From: Planctomycetaceae bacterium
Lineage (GTDB): Bacteria; Planctomycetota; SZUA-567
NCBI GenBank assembly: GCA_021205245.1
Contig: JAJPXZ010000161.1
Coordinates: forward strand, 1 to 44,351
Reading direction: 5' to 3'
Length of the DNA: 44,351 nucleotides
The stretch's first letter is position 1. The number at the start of each line of letters is the position of its first letter. Positions 25,039 through 33,349 of this stretch are shown piece by piece. A model generated the notes under the pieces. It was not told the origin of the DNA, did not search any database, and saw nothing but the letters and a program-made list of their open reading frames with translations. A program made the position numbers and the translations under genes.

Positions 25039-27393
25039 ATGTTGTCTGAAAGAATTGCCCGCCTGAGTGAAAAGGTCCGCAATGCACCGCCTACCATCTG
25101 CATCGACCGTGCGCGGTTGGCGACCGAATTCAGCAAAAGACCTTCTATTGAACCCTTTATTCTTAACCGGGCCAAGCTGTTCAAATACGTCCTGGAAAAC
25201 AAGGAAATCTTCATCGACGACGATTCCATCCTTGCCGGCCACATGGCGTCCCGCCTCCACGCCGTGCCTGTGTTCCCGGAGATGTCCGCCTGGCTGCGCG
25301 ACGATCTGGAAACGCTGGACACCCGCAAATACGACAATTTCCAGTTCCTCCCCGGCGAAAAGGATGAACTGCGGAAGATGGTCGCGGACTGGAACGGCGG
25401 CACTTTCGGCGACCTGACCAACGCCCAGATCACCGAGGAAGAATGGGATCTTCTCAAGATTGGCGTTTTCACCAAGGGTATTTCGCAACTCTCCACCATG
25501 AACCTCGCACCCGATTACGATGAGATGGTTAAGCGCGGCTACCGCTACTACATCGACAAATGCAAGGCCAGGATTGCCGAGTTGGACGACATGGACATCG
25601 ACAAGATGGGCCAGAAGCTGACCTGGGAAGCCATGATCATCACCATGGAAGCAATCATCACCTTTGCGCACCGGTATGCCGATCTCGCTGAAAAGATGGC
25701 GGCGGACTGCAGCGACGCCGAACGCAAACAGCAGTTGTTGACCATTGCCGAAAACTGCCGCGTCGTGCCGGAAAACCCGCCCCAAACCTTCGAGCAGGCG
25801 GCGCAATTGGTGTGGTTCACCCACCTCGCCTTTATGATGGAAAACAACGGTTCCGACCATGCGCTGGGCCGGTTCGATCAGTACATGTACGACTTCTACA
25901 TCAAAGATCTCGCGAACGGCGTCAGCAAAAAATACATCGCCGACGTGATCCACGAGTTCAAGATCAAGTTCGAAGAAATGTGGTATCTCCGCAACGAGTT
26001 CGAATCCGAAGCCTATCCCGGCTGCGCCTTGTACATCCACATGATGATCGGCGGCATGTTGGCCGACGGTTCCGACGGCTGCAACGAACTCACCACCCTG
26101 ATCCTCGAATGCATGGACGATCTCCAGACCAAGGAACCCTGCATCTCGTTCCGCTACCACGACAATATCAACCAGGAAACCTTCCGCCTGGCCATGAAAG
26201 TGGCCTTGCAGGGCGGCAGCCACCCGGCGTTCTTCAACGACCCGACCTGCATCTCCTATCTGACCCGCCTCGGCTTTTCCAAGGAAGACGCTGTCAACTG
26301 GGCGGTGTGCGGCTGTACCGAGACCGTCTCGCAGGGCAAATCCGATTTCCAGTCGCAGATGGGCTACTACAACGCTATCAAGGTCTTCGAAATCACCCTT
26401 TACGACGGCATGGATCCGGTGAGCAAAAAGCAGGTCGGTCCCCATACCGGCGATATCCGCACCTTCACGTCGATTGAGCAGTTGAAGGAAGCGTATCTGA
26501 AACAGCAGGCGTATTTCCTGCAGCGGTTTATCATCCTGTTCAACAAGATGGTGTCGTGTCACGCGTACGCGGTTCCCACCATCACCGGTTCCTGCTTCAC
26601 CCGCGGCTGTATCGAAAACGGCCGGGTGCTGCAACAGAAGGGCTGTGACAAGCGCTGGTCCGCCATCGCCGTCACCGGCCTGGCCAATATCGCCGACTCG
26701 TTGGCCGCTATCGAAGAATGCGTGCTGAACAAGAAATACCTGACCATGGCGGAGTTGCTGGACCTGCTCCAGAGCAATTTCGAAGGCAAGGAAGAGATGC
26801 GCCAGCTCCTGCTCAATCGCGCGCCCAAATTCGGCAACGACATTGAGGCAGTCGACAAATACGCGCATTTTGTCGTCAAGTCCCTGGACGACGAGGGCAA
26901 GAAGTATCACGACGGACGCGGCGGCGAACTGACCACGGTCTGGGCCACCCAATCCTACAACGTGGTGCTCGGCCGCAAGATTGGCGCGACGCCGGACGGC
27001 CGGCGCGCTTTCACCGCCATGGCCGACAACGTCTCCCCGATGATCGGCATGGACGTCAATGGCCCCACTGCGGTTGTGAATTCGGTTAATGCGGTGGATT
27101 CGACCATTCCCCAGAGCGGCATGTTGCTTAACCAGCGCTTCGACCCCGCCATCGTCAAGGGCAACAAAGGCATCGATATTCTCGAAGCGGTTCTCCGCGC
27201 CCACTTCAACAAACAGGGCGATCACCTGCAAATCAACGTAGTGGACAATGAGACCCTCCGTGCCGCGCAAAAGGAACCGGAGAAGTACCGCAACATGCTG
27301 GTCCGCGTCGCCGGGTACTCGGCCTTCTTCGTCGACCTGGAAGAAAACATCCAGGAGAACATTATCCAGAGGACGCTGCAAACCACTGTTTGA
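25039..27393 (+). CDS. hplG: Glycyl radical C-N lyase, probable trans-4-hydroxy-D-proline lyase
   Basis: A 784-residue glycyl radical enzyme of normal length. The radical glycine is G759 in RVAGYSAFF. The thiyl cysteine and base of the eliminase class are C426 and E428 in VCGCTETVSQGK; HypD-type dehydratases have GCVETG here, as I recall. AAGGAG precedes ATG by 7 nt. The neighbours are an epimerase, OrtA, OrtB, alanine racemase and alanine dehydrogenase. These make sense if the enzyme opens the ring of trans-4-hydroxy-D-proline to 2-amino-4-ketopentanoate, the HplG reaction. The alternative is a hydroxyproline dehydratase (HypD) feeding the ProC homologue. Being a glycyl radical eliminase is certain; HplG rather than HypD is inferred from context. 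Confidence 0.82.
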   Translation: MLSERIARLSEKVRNAPPTICIDRARLATEFSKRPSIEPFILNRAKLFKYVLENKEIFIDDDSILAGHMASRLHAVPVFPEMSAWLRDDLETLDTRKYDNFQFLPGEKDELRKMVADWNGGTFGDLTNAQITEEEWDLLKIGVFTKGISQLSTMNLAPDYDEMVKRGYRYYIDKCKARIAELDDMDIDKMGQKLTWEAMIITMEAIITFAHRYADLAEKMAADCSDAERKQQLLTIAENCRVVPENPPQTFEQAAQLVWFTHLAFMMENNGSDHALGRFDQYMYDFYIKDLANGVSKKYIADVIHEFKIKFEEMWYLRNEFESEAYPGCALYIHMMIGGMLADGSDGCNELTTLILECMDDLQTKEPCISFRYHDNINQETFRLAMKVALQGGSHPAFFNDPTCISYLTRLGFSKEDAVNWAVCGCTETVSQGKSDFQSQMGYYNAIKVFEITLYDGMDPVSKKQVGPHTGDIRTFTSIEQLKEAYLKQQAYFLQRFIILFNKMVSCHAYAVPTITGSCFTRGCIENGRVLQQKGCDKRWSAIAVTGLANIADSLAAIEECVLNKKYLTMAELLDLLQSNFEGKEEMRQLLLNRAPKFGNDIEAVDKYAHFVVKSLDDEGKKYHDGRGGELTTVWATQSYNVVLGRKIGATPDGRRAFTAMADNVSPMIGMDVNGPTAVVNSVNAVDSTIPQSGMLLNQRFDPAIVKGNKGIDILEAVLRAHFNKQGDHLQINVVDNETLRAAQKEPEKYRNMLVRVAGYSAFFVDLEENIQENIIQRTLQTTV

Positions 27394-27425
27394 TAGCGCA
27401 TCGTATAGGGTTTGTCATGCAGGCT

Positions 27426-27463
27426 GCGTGGAGTCCGATTGCGAAATTGATTGGGCTCCACGC
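27426..27463 (+). other. Hairpin between the radical enzyme and epimerase genes
   Basis: GCGTGGAGTCC (27426-27436) pairs with GGGCTCCACGC (27453-27463) with one G-U pair, then GCTTTTGC. It lies in the 107-bp spacer. It is too T-poor for a strong terminator and is more likely a processing or attenuation element that raises the lyase over the epimerase. Confidence 0.6.
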
Positions 27464-27500
27464 GCTTTTGCTTCCAGGTTACGCAAGGAATACGAAACCC

Positions 27501-28508
27501 ATGAAAGCACGAAAACTCTTCCGCACCGTCGAGACACACACGCTCGGTCATCCCACCCGCAACGTCGTCAGCGGTTTTCGCCACATTCCCGGCGCGACCA
27601 TGGCGGAGAAATTCACCTACATGAAGGATAACGAGGACTGGTTCCGCAAACTGCTGGCATACGAGCCGCGCGGCAGCGAAATCATGTCCTGCACCCTGTT
27701 CACCGAACCGTGCACGCCGGGGACCGATGTCGGCGTTCTATACTTTGAAGCAAGCTGCTGGATGCCGATGTGCGGACACGACACCATGGGCGCAGCCGTC
27801 GCGCTTATCGAGTCCGGCCTGGTTGAAGTAATAGAGCCGACCACCATCATCCATATGGACACTGCCGCCGGTGTTATCGTCGTCGAAGCGACGGTGCGAG
27901 ATGGCGTCGTGGAGGAAGTCTCTTTTGTGAACGCGCCGGCGTTAGTCCTGAATCGGAATGTGACGATTGATTCCAAGGAATTCGGCAACTTGGTCGTGGA
28001 TATCTCGTGGGGTGGAAATGTCTATGCCATCCTGCCGGCTGCGAGTGTCGGCCTGACGATTGAACCGAAGAGCAGCGGCAAATTGATCGCTGCCGCCCAG
28101 TCCATTGCCAAAGATCTCAACCACCAGGTGACGATTCGCCATCCGGAATTATCGTTTGTGGATCGCGTGACCCACGTGGAGTTTTCCGGCCCACCCAAAA
28201 GCCCGGGCGCGGATATCCAGAACTGCGTGGTGGCATTGCCGCAGGTGGTGGATCGTTCGCCATGCGGCACCGGCACCTCGGCCAAAGCGGCGCTTCTCTA
28301 TGATGAAGGAAAGCTGAAGCTGGGCGAGAGGTTTGTCCACGAGAGCATCATCGGTTCGCTCTTCACCTGCGAAATCGTCAGCGAAACAACCGTTGGCGGC
28401 ATCCCCGCCATCTGTCCCAAAATCACCGGTAACGCCTGTGTCATGGGCTTTGCCACCTGGGTGCTGGATCCCAAAGATCCCTTCCCGGAAGGCTTTCTTC
28501 TCGAATAG
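27501..28508 (+). CDS. Proline racemase family, likely 4-hydroxyproline 2-epimerase
   Basis: A 335-residue cofactor-independent epimerase. Both catalytic cysteines are present: C91 in PMCGHDTMGA and C255 in DRSPCGTGTSAK. Keeping both excludes the trans-3-hydroxyproline dehydratase subgroup, which lacks one. It inverts C2 of proline or 4-hydroxyproline. In this cluster the fitting reaction is cis-4-hydroxy-L-proline to trans-4-hydroxy-D-proline, the substrate of the upstream radical lyase. The ATG at 27501 has AAGGA about 11 nt upstream and starts the conserved N-terminus MKARKLFRTVETH. Plain proline racemase activity is the alternative. Confidence 0.88.
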   Translation: MKARKLFRTVETHTLGHPTRNVVSGFRHIPGATMAEKFTYMKDNEDWFRKLLAYEPRGSEIMSCTLFTEPCTPGTDVGVLYFEASCWMPMCGHDTMGAAVALIESGLVEVIEPTTIIHMDTAAGVIVVEATVRDGVVEEVSFVNAPALVLNRNVTIDSKEFGNLVVDISWGGNVYAILPAASVGLTIEPKSSGKLIAAAQSIAKDLNHQVTIRHPELSFVDRVTHVEFSGPPKSPGADIQNCVVALPQVVDRSPCGTGTSAKAALLYDEGKLKLGERFVHESIIGSLFTCEIVSETTVGGIPAICPKITGNACVMGFATWVLDPKDPFPEGFLLE

Positions 28509-28540
28509 GCACCACGTGCTACCATACATATCGCAAAAGC

Positions 28541-28566
28541 AAGGCGTCTGCATGAGCAGACGCCTT
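28541..28566. terminator. Hairpin terminator between convergent genes
   Basis: Perfect 11-bp stem AAGGCGTCTGC/GCAGACGCCTT with a 4-nt loop, T-rich after it on both strands. It ends the radical-enzyme operon and probably alr. Confidence 0.85.
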
Positions 28567-28590
28567 TCCTTATAGAAGCGATGTCAGTAA

Positions 28591-29703
28591 TCAGATATAG
28601 ACCCGTGGAACCCGCTTTCCCACCATGCAGGTGATTTCGTAATTGATGGTTCCAAGCGTTGCGGCGACCTCGTCGGCAGGCAGTTCCGGTCCGCCGAACA
28701 GGAGGACTTCATCGTCCGTTTGTACGCCGGGGACGTCCGTCACATCTATCATGCATTGGTCCATGCAAATCCGCCCGACAACCGGCGCGCGCATCCCCCT
28801 GACGACAACGCTGGCGCGGCCGGAAAGCATCCTGGTCCAACCGTCCGCGTAGCCGACCGGCAGGGTGGCTATTATGGACGGGCGGGTGGTGGTGAAGGTG
28901 CAGCCATAACTCAACGACGTCCCAACAGGCACGTGTTTGAGGTGGGCGATTCGGGCCTTGAAGCGAAGGCCGGCGCGCAGTGCGATACGGCTCTTATCCA
29001 CTTCATCAGAAGGCCACAACCCGTACATGGCAATGCCGGTCCGGACCATGTCGAGGTGAGCCTCCGGCATGTCGATGGTGGCGGCGCTGTTGGCGCAGTG
29101 CCAAATGGGGATGGCCATCCCAGCCTGTTCAACCTGTTTCCTGACAGCGAGGAATGCGGCCAATTGCGTGTGCGCATGTTCCTTGTCCAGCGTATCGGCT
29201 TTGGCAAAGTGGGTATATGCCCCTTCGATTTCGAGATGGGGCAGGGCGGCGATGGACTGGAAAAACCCGACAGCGTCTTCAGGAAAAATCCCCAGCCGTC
29301 CCATCCCGGTGTCGATCTTGATGTGAACCTTGACTGTTCGCCCCATCGCACCGGCGGCAGCCGACAACGCGGACGCCTGGCCCTGTGTGTAGATGGTCTG
29401 CGTCAGGTTGTGATAGACAACGGCATGAGCCAATGACGGGGGCGTGAAGCCGAGCACAAGCAGAGGCTGGCCAATGCCGGCTGCGCGCAGGTCCACCGCC
29501 TCGTCGAGAACGGCAACGGCCAGGTAGTCCGCTCCGGCTGTTATCGCCTGGGCTGCCACTGCCTGCGAACCATGGCCATAGCCGTCCGCCTTCACCACCG
29601 CGCACAATCTGGTGTTCGGCCCCAGCAGGTTTTTAATCCCACAAATATTGTGACGGATGGCCGCACAATCAACCTCCGCATACACCGGTCTTTCAGACAA
29701 CAT
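28591..29703 (-). CDS. alr: Alanine racemase
   Basis: A 370-residue cytosolic PLP enzyme of fold type III that interconverts L- and D-alanine. The PLP lysine is K38 in AVVKADGYGHG. The second catalytic residue, a tyrosine, is in SLSYGCTF near residue 260. Conserved HIKIDTGMGRLG and GRICMDQ are present. In this module it should turn the D-alanine released by OrtAB into L-alanine for alanine dehydrogenase. It may also serve cell-wall synthesis. It lies downstream of ald on the same strand, but a terminator separates them, so its expression is probably attenuated or from a promoter I do not see. Confidence 0.96.
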   Translation of the reverse strand: MLSERPVYAEVDCAAIRHNICGIKNLLGPNTRLCAVVKADGYGHGSQAVAAQAITAGADYLAVAVLDEAVDLRAAGIGQPLLVLGFTPPSLAHAVVYHNLTQTIYTQGQASALSAAAGAMGRTVKVHIKIDTGMGRLGIFPEDAVGFFQSIAALPHLEIEGAYTHFAKADTLDKEHAHTQLAAFLAVRKQVEQAGMAIPIWHCANSAATIDMPEAHLDMVRTGIAMYGLWPSDEVDKSRIALRAGLRFKARIAHLKHVPVGTSLSYGCTFTTTRPSIIATLPVGYADGWTRMLSGRASVVVRGMRAPVVGRICMDQCMIDVTDVPGVQTDDEVLLFGGPELPADEVAATLGTINYEITCMVGKRVPRVYI

Positions 29704-29742
29704 GGCTCGAGCCCCTGGACAAACAATCGGACGATGTGTTCA

Positions 29743-29780
29743 CAAGAAAATCCGGTTGCGGTACTGCTCCGCAACCGGAT
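29743..29780 (-). terminator. Rho-independent terminator after ald
   Basis: Perfect 12-bp stem ATCCGGTTGCGG/CCGCAACCGGAT (29750-29780), followed on the minus strand by TTTCTTG. It lies between ald and alr. Confidence 0.85.
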
Positions 29781-29803
29781 CCTTTGCGCGGAGACGGGTG
29801 GGA

Positions 29804-30922
29804 CTAGCAGACGATCTTTTCGACCACGCTATATTTGTCCTGCAGGTTGAAAGCGTCCGCGACCGACTGGTAGGTGATGGTGCCTTTGTACATGTTAAGG
29901 CCGAGCCGGAGCGCGGCATTGTCGCGGCAGGCGGTCTCGACGCCCTTGTTGGCCAACTGCAAACCGTAGCCGATGGTGGCGTTGTTGAGGGCAAAGGTCG
30001 AGGTACGGGCGTACGCGCCAGGCATGTTGGCGACGCAATAGTGGATGACGTCATCCACGACATAGGTCGGCTCGCTATGGGTTGTCGCATGCGACGTTTC
30101 AAAACAGCCGCCCTGGTCAATTGCCACGTCGACGATGACCGAGCCGGGCTTCATTGTTTTCAGGTGTTCCTTGCGGAGCAGCTTCGGCGCTTTGGCGCCG
30201 GGGATCAGCACCGCGCCAATAACAACGTCGGCAGACCGCACCTTTTCGTCAAAGGTCACCGGATCGTTATACAGAGGCGTCACATTGGCAGGCATGATCT
30301 CGTCCAGATATTCGAGCCGGGCGAGGTTGACATCGAGGATGGTCACATTGGCGTTCAGGCCGGCGGCCACGGTCGCGGCATTGGTCCCGACCACACCGCC
30401 GCCCAGGACGAGGATTTCGGCAGGCGCGACGCCGGTGACGCCCATCGGCAACAACCCACGGCCGCCCTGGGTCTTGGCAAGATAAAACGCGCCCATCAGC
30501 GAGGACATTCGGCCCGCAACCTCACTCATCGGCTTGAGGAGGGGCAGGGCGCGGCCTTCCTGAACCGTCTCATAGGCCAGGGCGATAATCTTTTGTTCCA
30601 TGCAGGCGCGGGTGCGGTTTTCGTCGGCGGCGAAGTGGAAATAAGTGTAAAGGAGTTGATTCGGGCGCATCAGCGGATATTCGCTTTCCAGCGGCTCCTT
30701 GACCTTGACGATCATGTCGGCCGTATTCCACACATCCTTGGCGGCGGGGAGGATCGTGGCTCCCACGGCGGTGTACTCGCTGTCGGCTATGGCAGAACCA
30801 ATGCCGGCACCCTGTTCGATACAAACTTCGTGCCCAGCCTTGACATAGGCGCTGGCGGCGCTGGGCGTGAGACCGACGCGGTTCTCGTTATTCTTGATCT
30901 CTTTCGGGCAACCAATTTTCAT
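29804..30922 (-). CDS. ald: Alanine dehydrogenase (first copy)
   Basis: A 372-residue cytosolic enzyme that oxidatively deaminates L-alanine to pyruvate, ammonia and NADH. Motifs: N-terminal PKEIKNNENRVGLTP, catalytic Lys in MIVKVKEP near residue 74 and His in YTYFHFAAD near 95, and the NAD fold VLGGGVVGTNAA near 175. VDVAIDQGGCFETSHATTH is typical of the family. The start at 30922 has AGGAG upstream. It is preceded by an almost perfect sigma-54 promoter (31046-31030), tying it to the hydroxyproline regulon, where it finishes the route from D-alanine via alanine racemase. A second, clearly homologous copy lies at 43145-44269. Confidence 0.96.
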   Translation of the reverse strand: MKIGCPKEIKNNENRVGLTPSAASAYVKAGHEVCIEQGAGIGSAIADSEYTAVGATILPAAKDVWNTADMIVKVKEPLESEYPLMRPNQLLYTYFHFAADENRTRACMEQKIIALAYETVQEGRALPLLKPMSEVAGRMSSLMGAFYLAKTQGGRGLLPMGVTGVAPAEILVLGGGVVGTNAATVAAGLNANVTILDVNLARLEYLDEIMPANVTPLYNDPVTFDEKVRSADVVIGAVLIPGAKAPKLLRKEHLKTMKPGSVIVDVAIDQGGCFETSHATTHSEPTYVVDDVIHYCVANMPGAYARTSTFALNNATIGYGLQLANKGVETACRDNAALRLGLNMYKGTITYQSVADAFNLQDKYSVVEKIVC

Positions 30923-31029
30923 GACTCTCTTCTCCTGTTTCATAGGTAATAAGCCCACGGCCACGATAAAGCACGCCTTCTACTCCTCGAGAAACGGTGG
31001 TCGATGGAAGGACGTTTGCTGAGTAAAAT

Positions 31030-31046
31030 ATGCAAGTGCCGTGCCA
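31030..31046 (-). promoter_or_regulatory. Sigma-54 promoter of ald
   Basis: Minus strand TGGCACGGCACTTGCAT: both boxes match the consensus TGGCAC-N5-TTGCA, and GG and GC are 10 nt apart. The leader to the ald start is about 100 nt. Confidence 0.88.
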
Positions 31047-31171
31047 GAAAAACGACGAATGAAAACAAGAGTGCGTTCCATGATGGGGGAGAAAAAAGAT
31101 CGATAAACTTAGCATAGTTCACATACCTGACACCACTATGGCCTAAGCCATCACGGGAGTATTTTTCGCCG

Positions 31172-31189
31172 TGTATCCAAAACGATACA
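31172..31189. promoter_or_regulatory. TGTATC-N6-GATACA dyad in the ald-ort control region
   Basis: An 18-bp dyad lying between the two divergent sigma-54 promoters (ald at 31030-31046, ortA at 31419-31435). It resembles the TGTAT..ATACA dyad before the radical-enzyme operon, though the spacing differs by one base. It is a candidate activator site shared by both transcripts. The rest of 30923-31519 holds no gene I can support. Confidence 0.42.
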
Positions 31190-31418
31190 GCCATCTGGAG
31201 CGGGTGGATAAAAATTGACCCACGTGGCGAGTGTGGTAATGGAAACAAGAACATGTCGTTTGTACCGTTCTCCATGGGAGCGGTGTTCGTGTAGCCAAAA
31301 ATGCCCACCGCATCTCTCACCCTCCCCAACGGCCCCACACTATTGCTCTGCGAATCGGCTAATCATGGCTTTTTCGTGGCCAATGGCCTCTCGCCGGTGC
31401 GGAAAAATCCCACTAATT

Positions 31419-31435
31419 TGGCAATGGTGTTGCTT
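31419..31435 (+). promoter_or_regulatory. Sigma-54 promoter of ortAB
   Basis: TGGCAATGGTGTTGCTT: GG and GC separated by 10 nt, -12 box TTGCT matching. It is about 85 nt upstream of the ortA start. Confidence 0.8.
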
Positions 31436-31519
31436 GGGACATCGCTGTTGGACCTTTCGATAAAGGGCGGAACCAGCATGCCCAATCACGGCACAATGAA
31501 TTCAAGGGGAAGGATAGAC

Positions 31520-31819
31520 ATGGCTAAGAAAGGCGATTGGGTGCGGTTTCACTCAATAGTGCTCAAAGCAGCGGAAAGAACGGCAAAGATTCCGGAAGAT
31601 ACCCAGCAATGCGATCTCCAGCAGTGGACCAAAGGCTTCCTGCAAGACGAGTCCGCCGCCGTCGGCGATGCCGTGACAGTCAGGACCGCCGCCAACCGCA
31701 TTGTCGAAGGAACCCTGATTGAAGAAGGACCGTACTACACCCACAGCTACGGCAAATTCGTGCCGGAGATTATCGAAATCGACAAGCAGTTGCGGGCAAT
31801 CATGTGGGAGGGCAAATAA
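31520..31819 (+). CDS. ortA: 2-amino-4-oxopentanoate thiolase, alpha subunit
   Basis: A 99-residue cytosolic protein of the OrtA family, the small subunit of AKP thiolase. Typical stretches are KGDWVRFHSIVL at the start, QCDLQQWTKGFL and GPYYTHSYGKFVPEI. With OrtB it cleaves 2-amino-4-ketopentanoate with CoA to acetyl-CoA and D-alanine, as in the Clostridium ornithine pathway. The ATG at 31520 has AAGGA 7 nt upstream. An open frame from 31301 is not real, because it would run through the sigma-54 promoter. Its stop codon is immediately followed by the ortB start, so the two are translated together. No ornithine mutase genes are nearby, so AKP must come from another source, the radical lyase. 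Confidence 0.93.
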   Translation: MAKKGDWVRFHSIVLKAAERTAKIPEDTQQCDLQQWTKGFLQDESAAVGDAVTVRTAANRIVEGTLIEEGPYYTHSYGKFVPEIIEIDKQLRAIMWEGK

Positions 31820-33232
31820 ATGACGCTGGCAATGGATTACGCATCTGTCATGGGACGCGCCAACGAGATAATGAAACGGTCCCTCGGCCTTGATTATCAG
31901 GAATTTGAATCGGGCTCTATCGCTTTCGATTACGAAGCGCTGATGAACGCTACCGGCTACACGCTGGAAGAAGTCACAAAAATCCAATCGCGGACCGCTG
32001 TCGGCAACACGCCGCTCATCGAGTTGCGGAACATCACGGCTTTGTCCAGACGTTATGCCGCGCCCGGCCGGGGAGCCCGCATTTTCGCCAAGGACGAAGC
32101 AGCCAACCCATCCGGCAGCTTCAAGGCGAGGCGCGCCGCCTGCGCTGTCGCTCACGCCAAAAAACTTGGTTACAAGGGGGTCATGGCCGCTACCTCCGGC
32201 AACTACGGTGCGGCTGTCGCATCCCAGGCGGCAATGCAGGGCATGGAATGCATTGTCGTCCAGGAGTGTTATGACTCCCGTGGAGTCGGTCAGCCGGAAA
32301 TTATCGAAAAAGCGAGAAAGTGTGAAGCCTACGGTGCCGAGGTGGTCCAGCTTTCAGTCGGTCCCGAACTCTTCTATTCCTATCTTACCATCATGCAGGA
32401 GACCGGGTACTTCAACGCGTCACTGTATTCACCATTCGGCATCGCCGGCATCGAAACGCTTGGGTACGAAATAGCCATGCAGTGCCGCGAGATGGTCGGA
32501 CGGGATCCCGATATGGTGGTGTGCACCAACGCCGGCGGCGGCATGATCACCGGCACGGCGCGCGGCTTGAGTAAAGCCGGAAGCAATCACACGGCGATGG
32601 TGGCCGCTTCTATTGATCTCGTGGGCCTGCACATGGCGTCCGACTCCCAGTTCAATAGAAAATCGTGTACCACCGGCCACACCGGCTTCGGCGTTCCCTA
32701 CGCCACCGATCCCGACCACTCCGATACGCCGCGTTCGGCAGCCCGGGCGTTACGCTATATGGACCGGTACGTCACCGTGAAGCAGGGAGAGGTTTTTTAC
32801 ATCACTGAAGTTCTGGCCAATCTGGAAGGGCTGGAACGAGGCCCGGCTGGAAATACCGCGCTGGCTGCCGCCTTTTCCCTCGCACAGGAGATGCCGGAGG
32901 ACGCCATTCTCGTCATCAGTGAAACAGAGTACACCGGTGCCGGCAAGCACATCCAGCCCCAACTCTCCTTTGCCCGCGACAACGGAATAGAAATCTTCTT
33001 TGGCGATCCTGTCAAAGAGGACAAGGTTGGGGTCAATATCGTTCTTCCGAAGGATCCCGGCTATATCAAACACCAGGAGGCGGACATTACCCGCTTCCGT
33101 CAATCGCTAATCAAAAAAGCGTGTGCCAGGGCGGGCGTTACCAGTCCAAACGAACAGGACCTCGTCTTTTTAGCTGAAGAAACCAAGACAGACATCGCAT
33201 TCGTCAAAGCCACCCTCGGACTCCCGCAATAA
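31820..33232 (+). CDS. ortB: 2-amino-4-oxopentanoate thiolase, beta subunit
   Basis: A 470-residue cytosolic PLP enzyme of fold type II, of normal OrtB length. The PLP lysine is K102 in NPSGSFKARRA. The phosphate and substrate loops are ATSGNYGAAVASQA and CTNAGGGMITGTARG. Family-specific stretches include GHTGFGVPYATDPDHSD and SETEYTGAGKH. It forms AKP thiolase with OrtA and starts at the base after the ortA stop, so subunit levels are matched. It yields acetyl-CoA for energy and D-alanine for the neighbouring racemase and dehydrogenase. A hairpin terminator lies downstream. Confidence 0.95.
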   Translation: MTLAMDYASVMGRANEIMKRSLGLDYQEFESGSIAFDYEALMNATGYTLEEVTKIQSRTAVGNTPLIELRNITALSRRYAAPGRGARIFAKDEAANPSGSFKARRAACAVAHAKKLGYKGVMAATSGNYGAAVASQAAMQGMECIVVQECYDSRGVGQPEIIEKARKCEAYGAEVVQLSVGPELFYSYLTIMQETGYFNASLYSPFGIAGIETLGYEIAMQCREMVGRDPDMVVCTNAGGGMITGTARGLSKAGSNHTAMVAASIDLVGLHMASDSQFNRKSCTTGHTGFGVPYATDPDHSDTPRSAARALRYMDRYVTVKQGEVFYITEVLANLEGLERGPAGNTALAAAFSLAQEMPEDAILVISETEYTGAGKHIQPQLSFARDNGIEIFFGDPVKEDKVGVNIVLPKDPGYIKHQEADITRFRQSLIKKACARAGVTSPNEQDLVFLAEETKTDIAFVKATLGLPQ

Positions 33233-33255
33233 CGGAAGCCTGTCTACTGTGCGTG

Positions 33256-33298
33256 AAAATAAATCAGGCCGGTTCCGCGCGAGGCGGAGCCGGCCTGA
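33256..33298 (-). terminator. Terminator after the hyuA-like gene
   Basis: 15-bp stem TCAGGCCGGTTCCGC/GCGGAGCCGGCCTGA (one G-T mismatch, paired as G-U) with a 5-nt loop at 33264-33298. On the minus strand TTTATTTTC follows. It may also stop the convergent ortB transcript. Confidence 0.82.
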
Positions 33299-33349
33299 AT
33301 CGATTTGATGATGTCTTCGGAACGGATAAGCCATTGTACCCAGGACACG

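Noticed and set aside
25009-27381. A 790-codon open frame on the minus strand opposite the glycyl radical enzyme gene
   Set aside because: It mirrors a GC-rich gene with strong codon bias, has no ribosome binding site and no recognisable motifs; the plus-strand protein is certain.
31301-31519. N-terminal extension of OrtA by 73 codons
   Set aside because: It covers the sigma-54 promoter, while AAGGA and the conserved N-terminus MAKKGDWVRF support the start at 31520.
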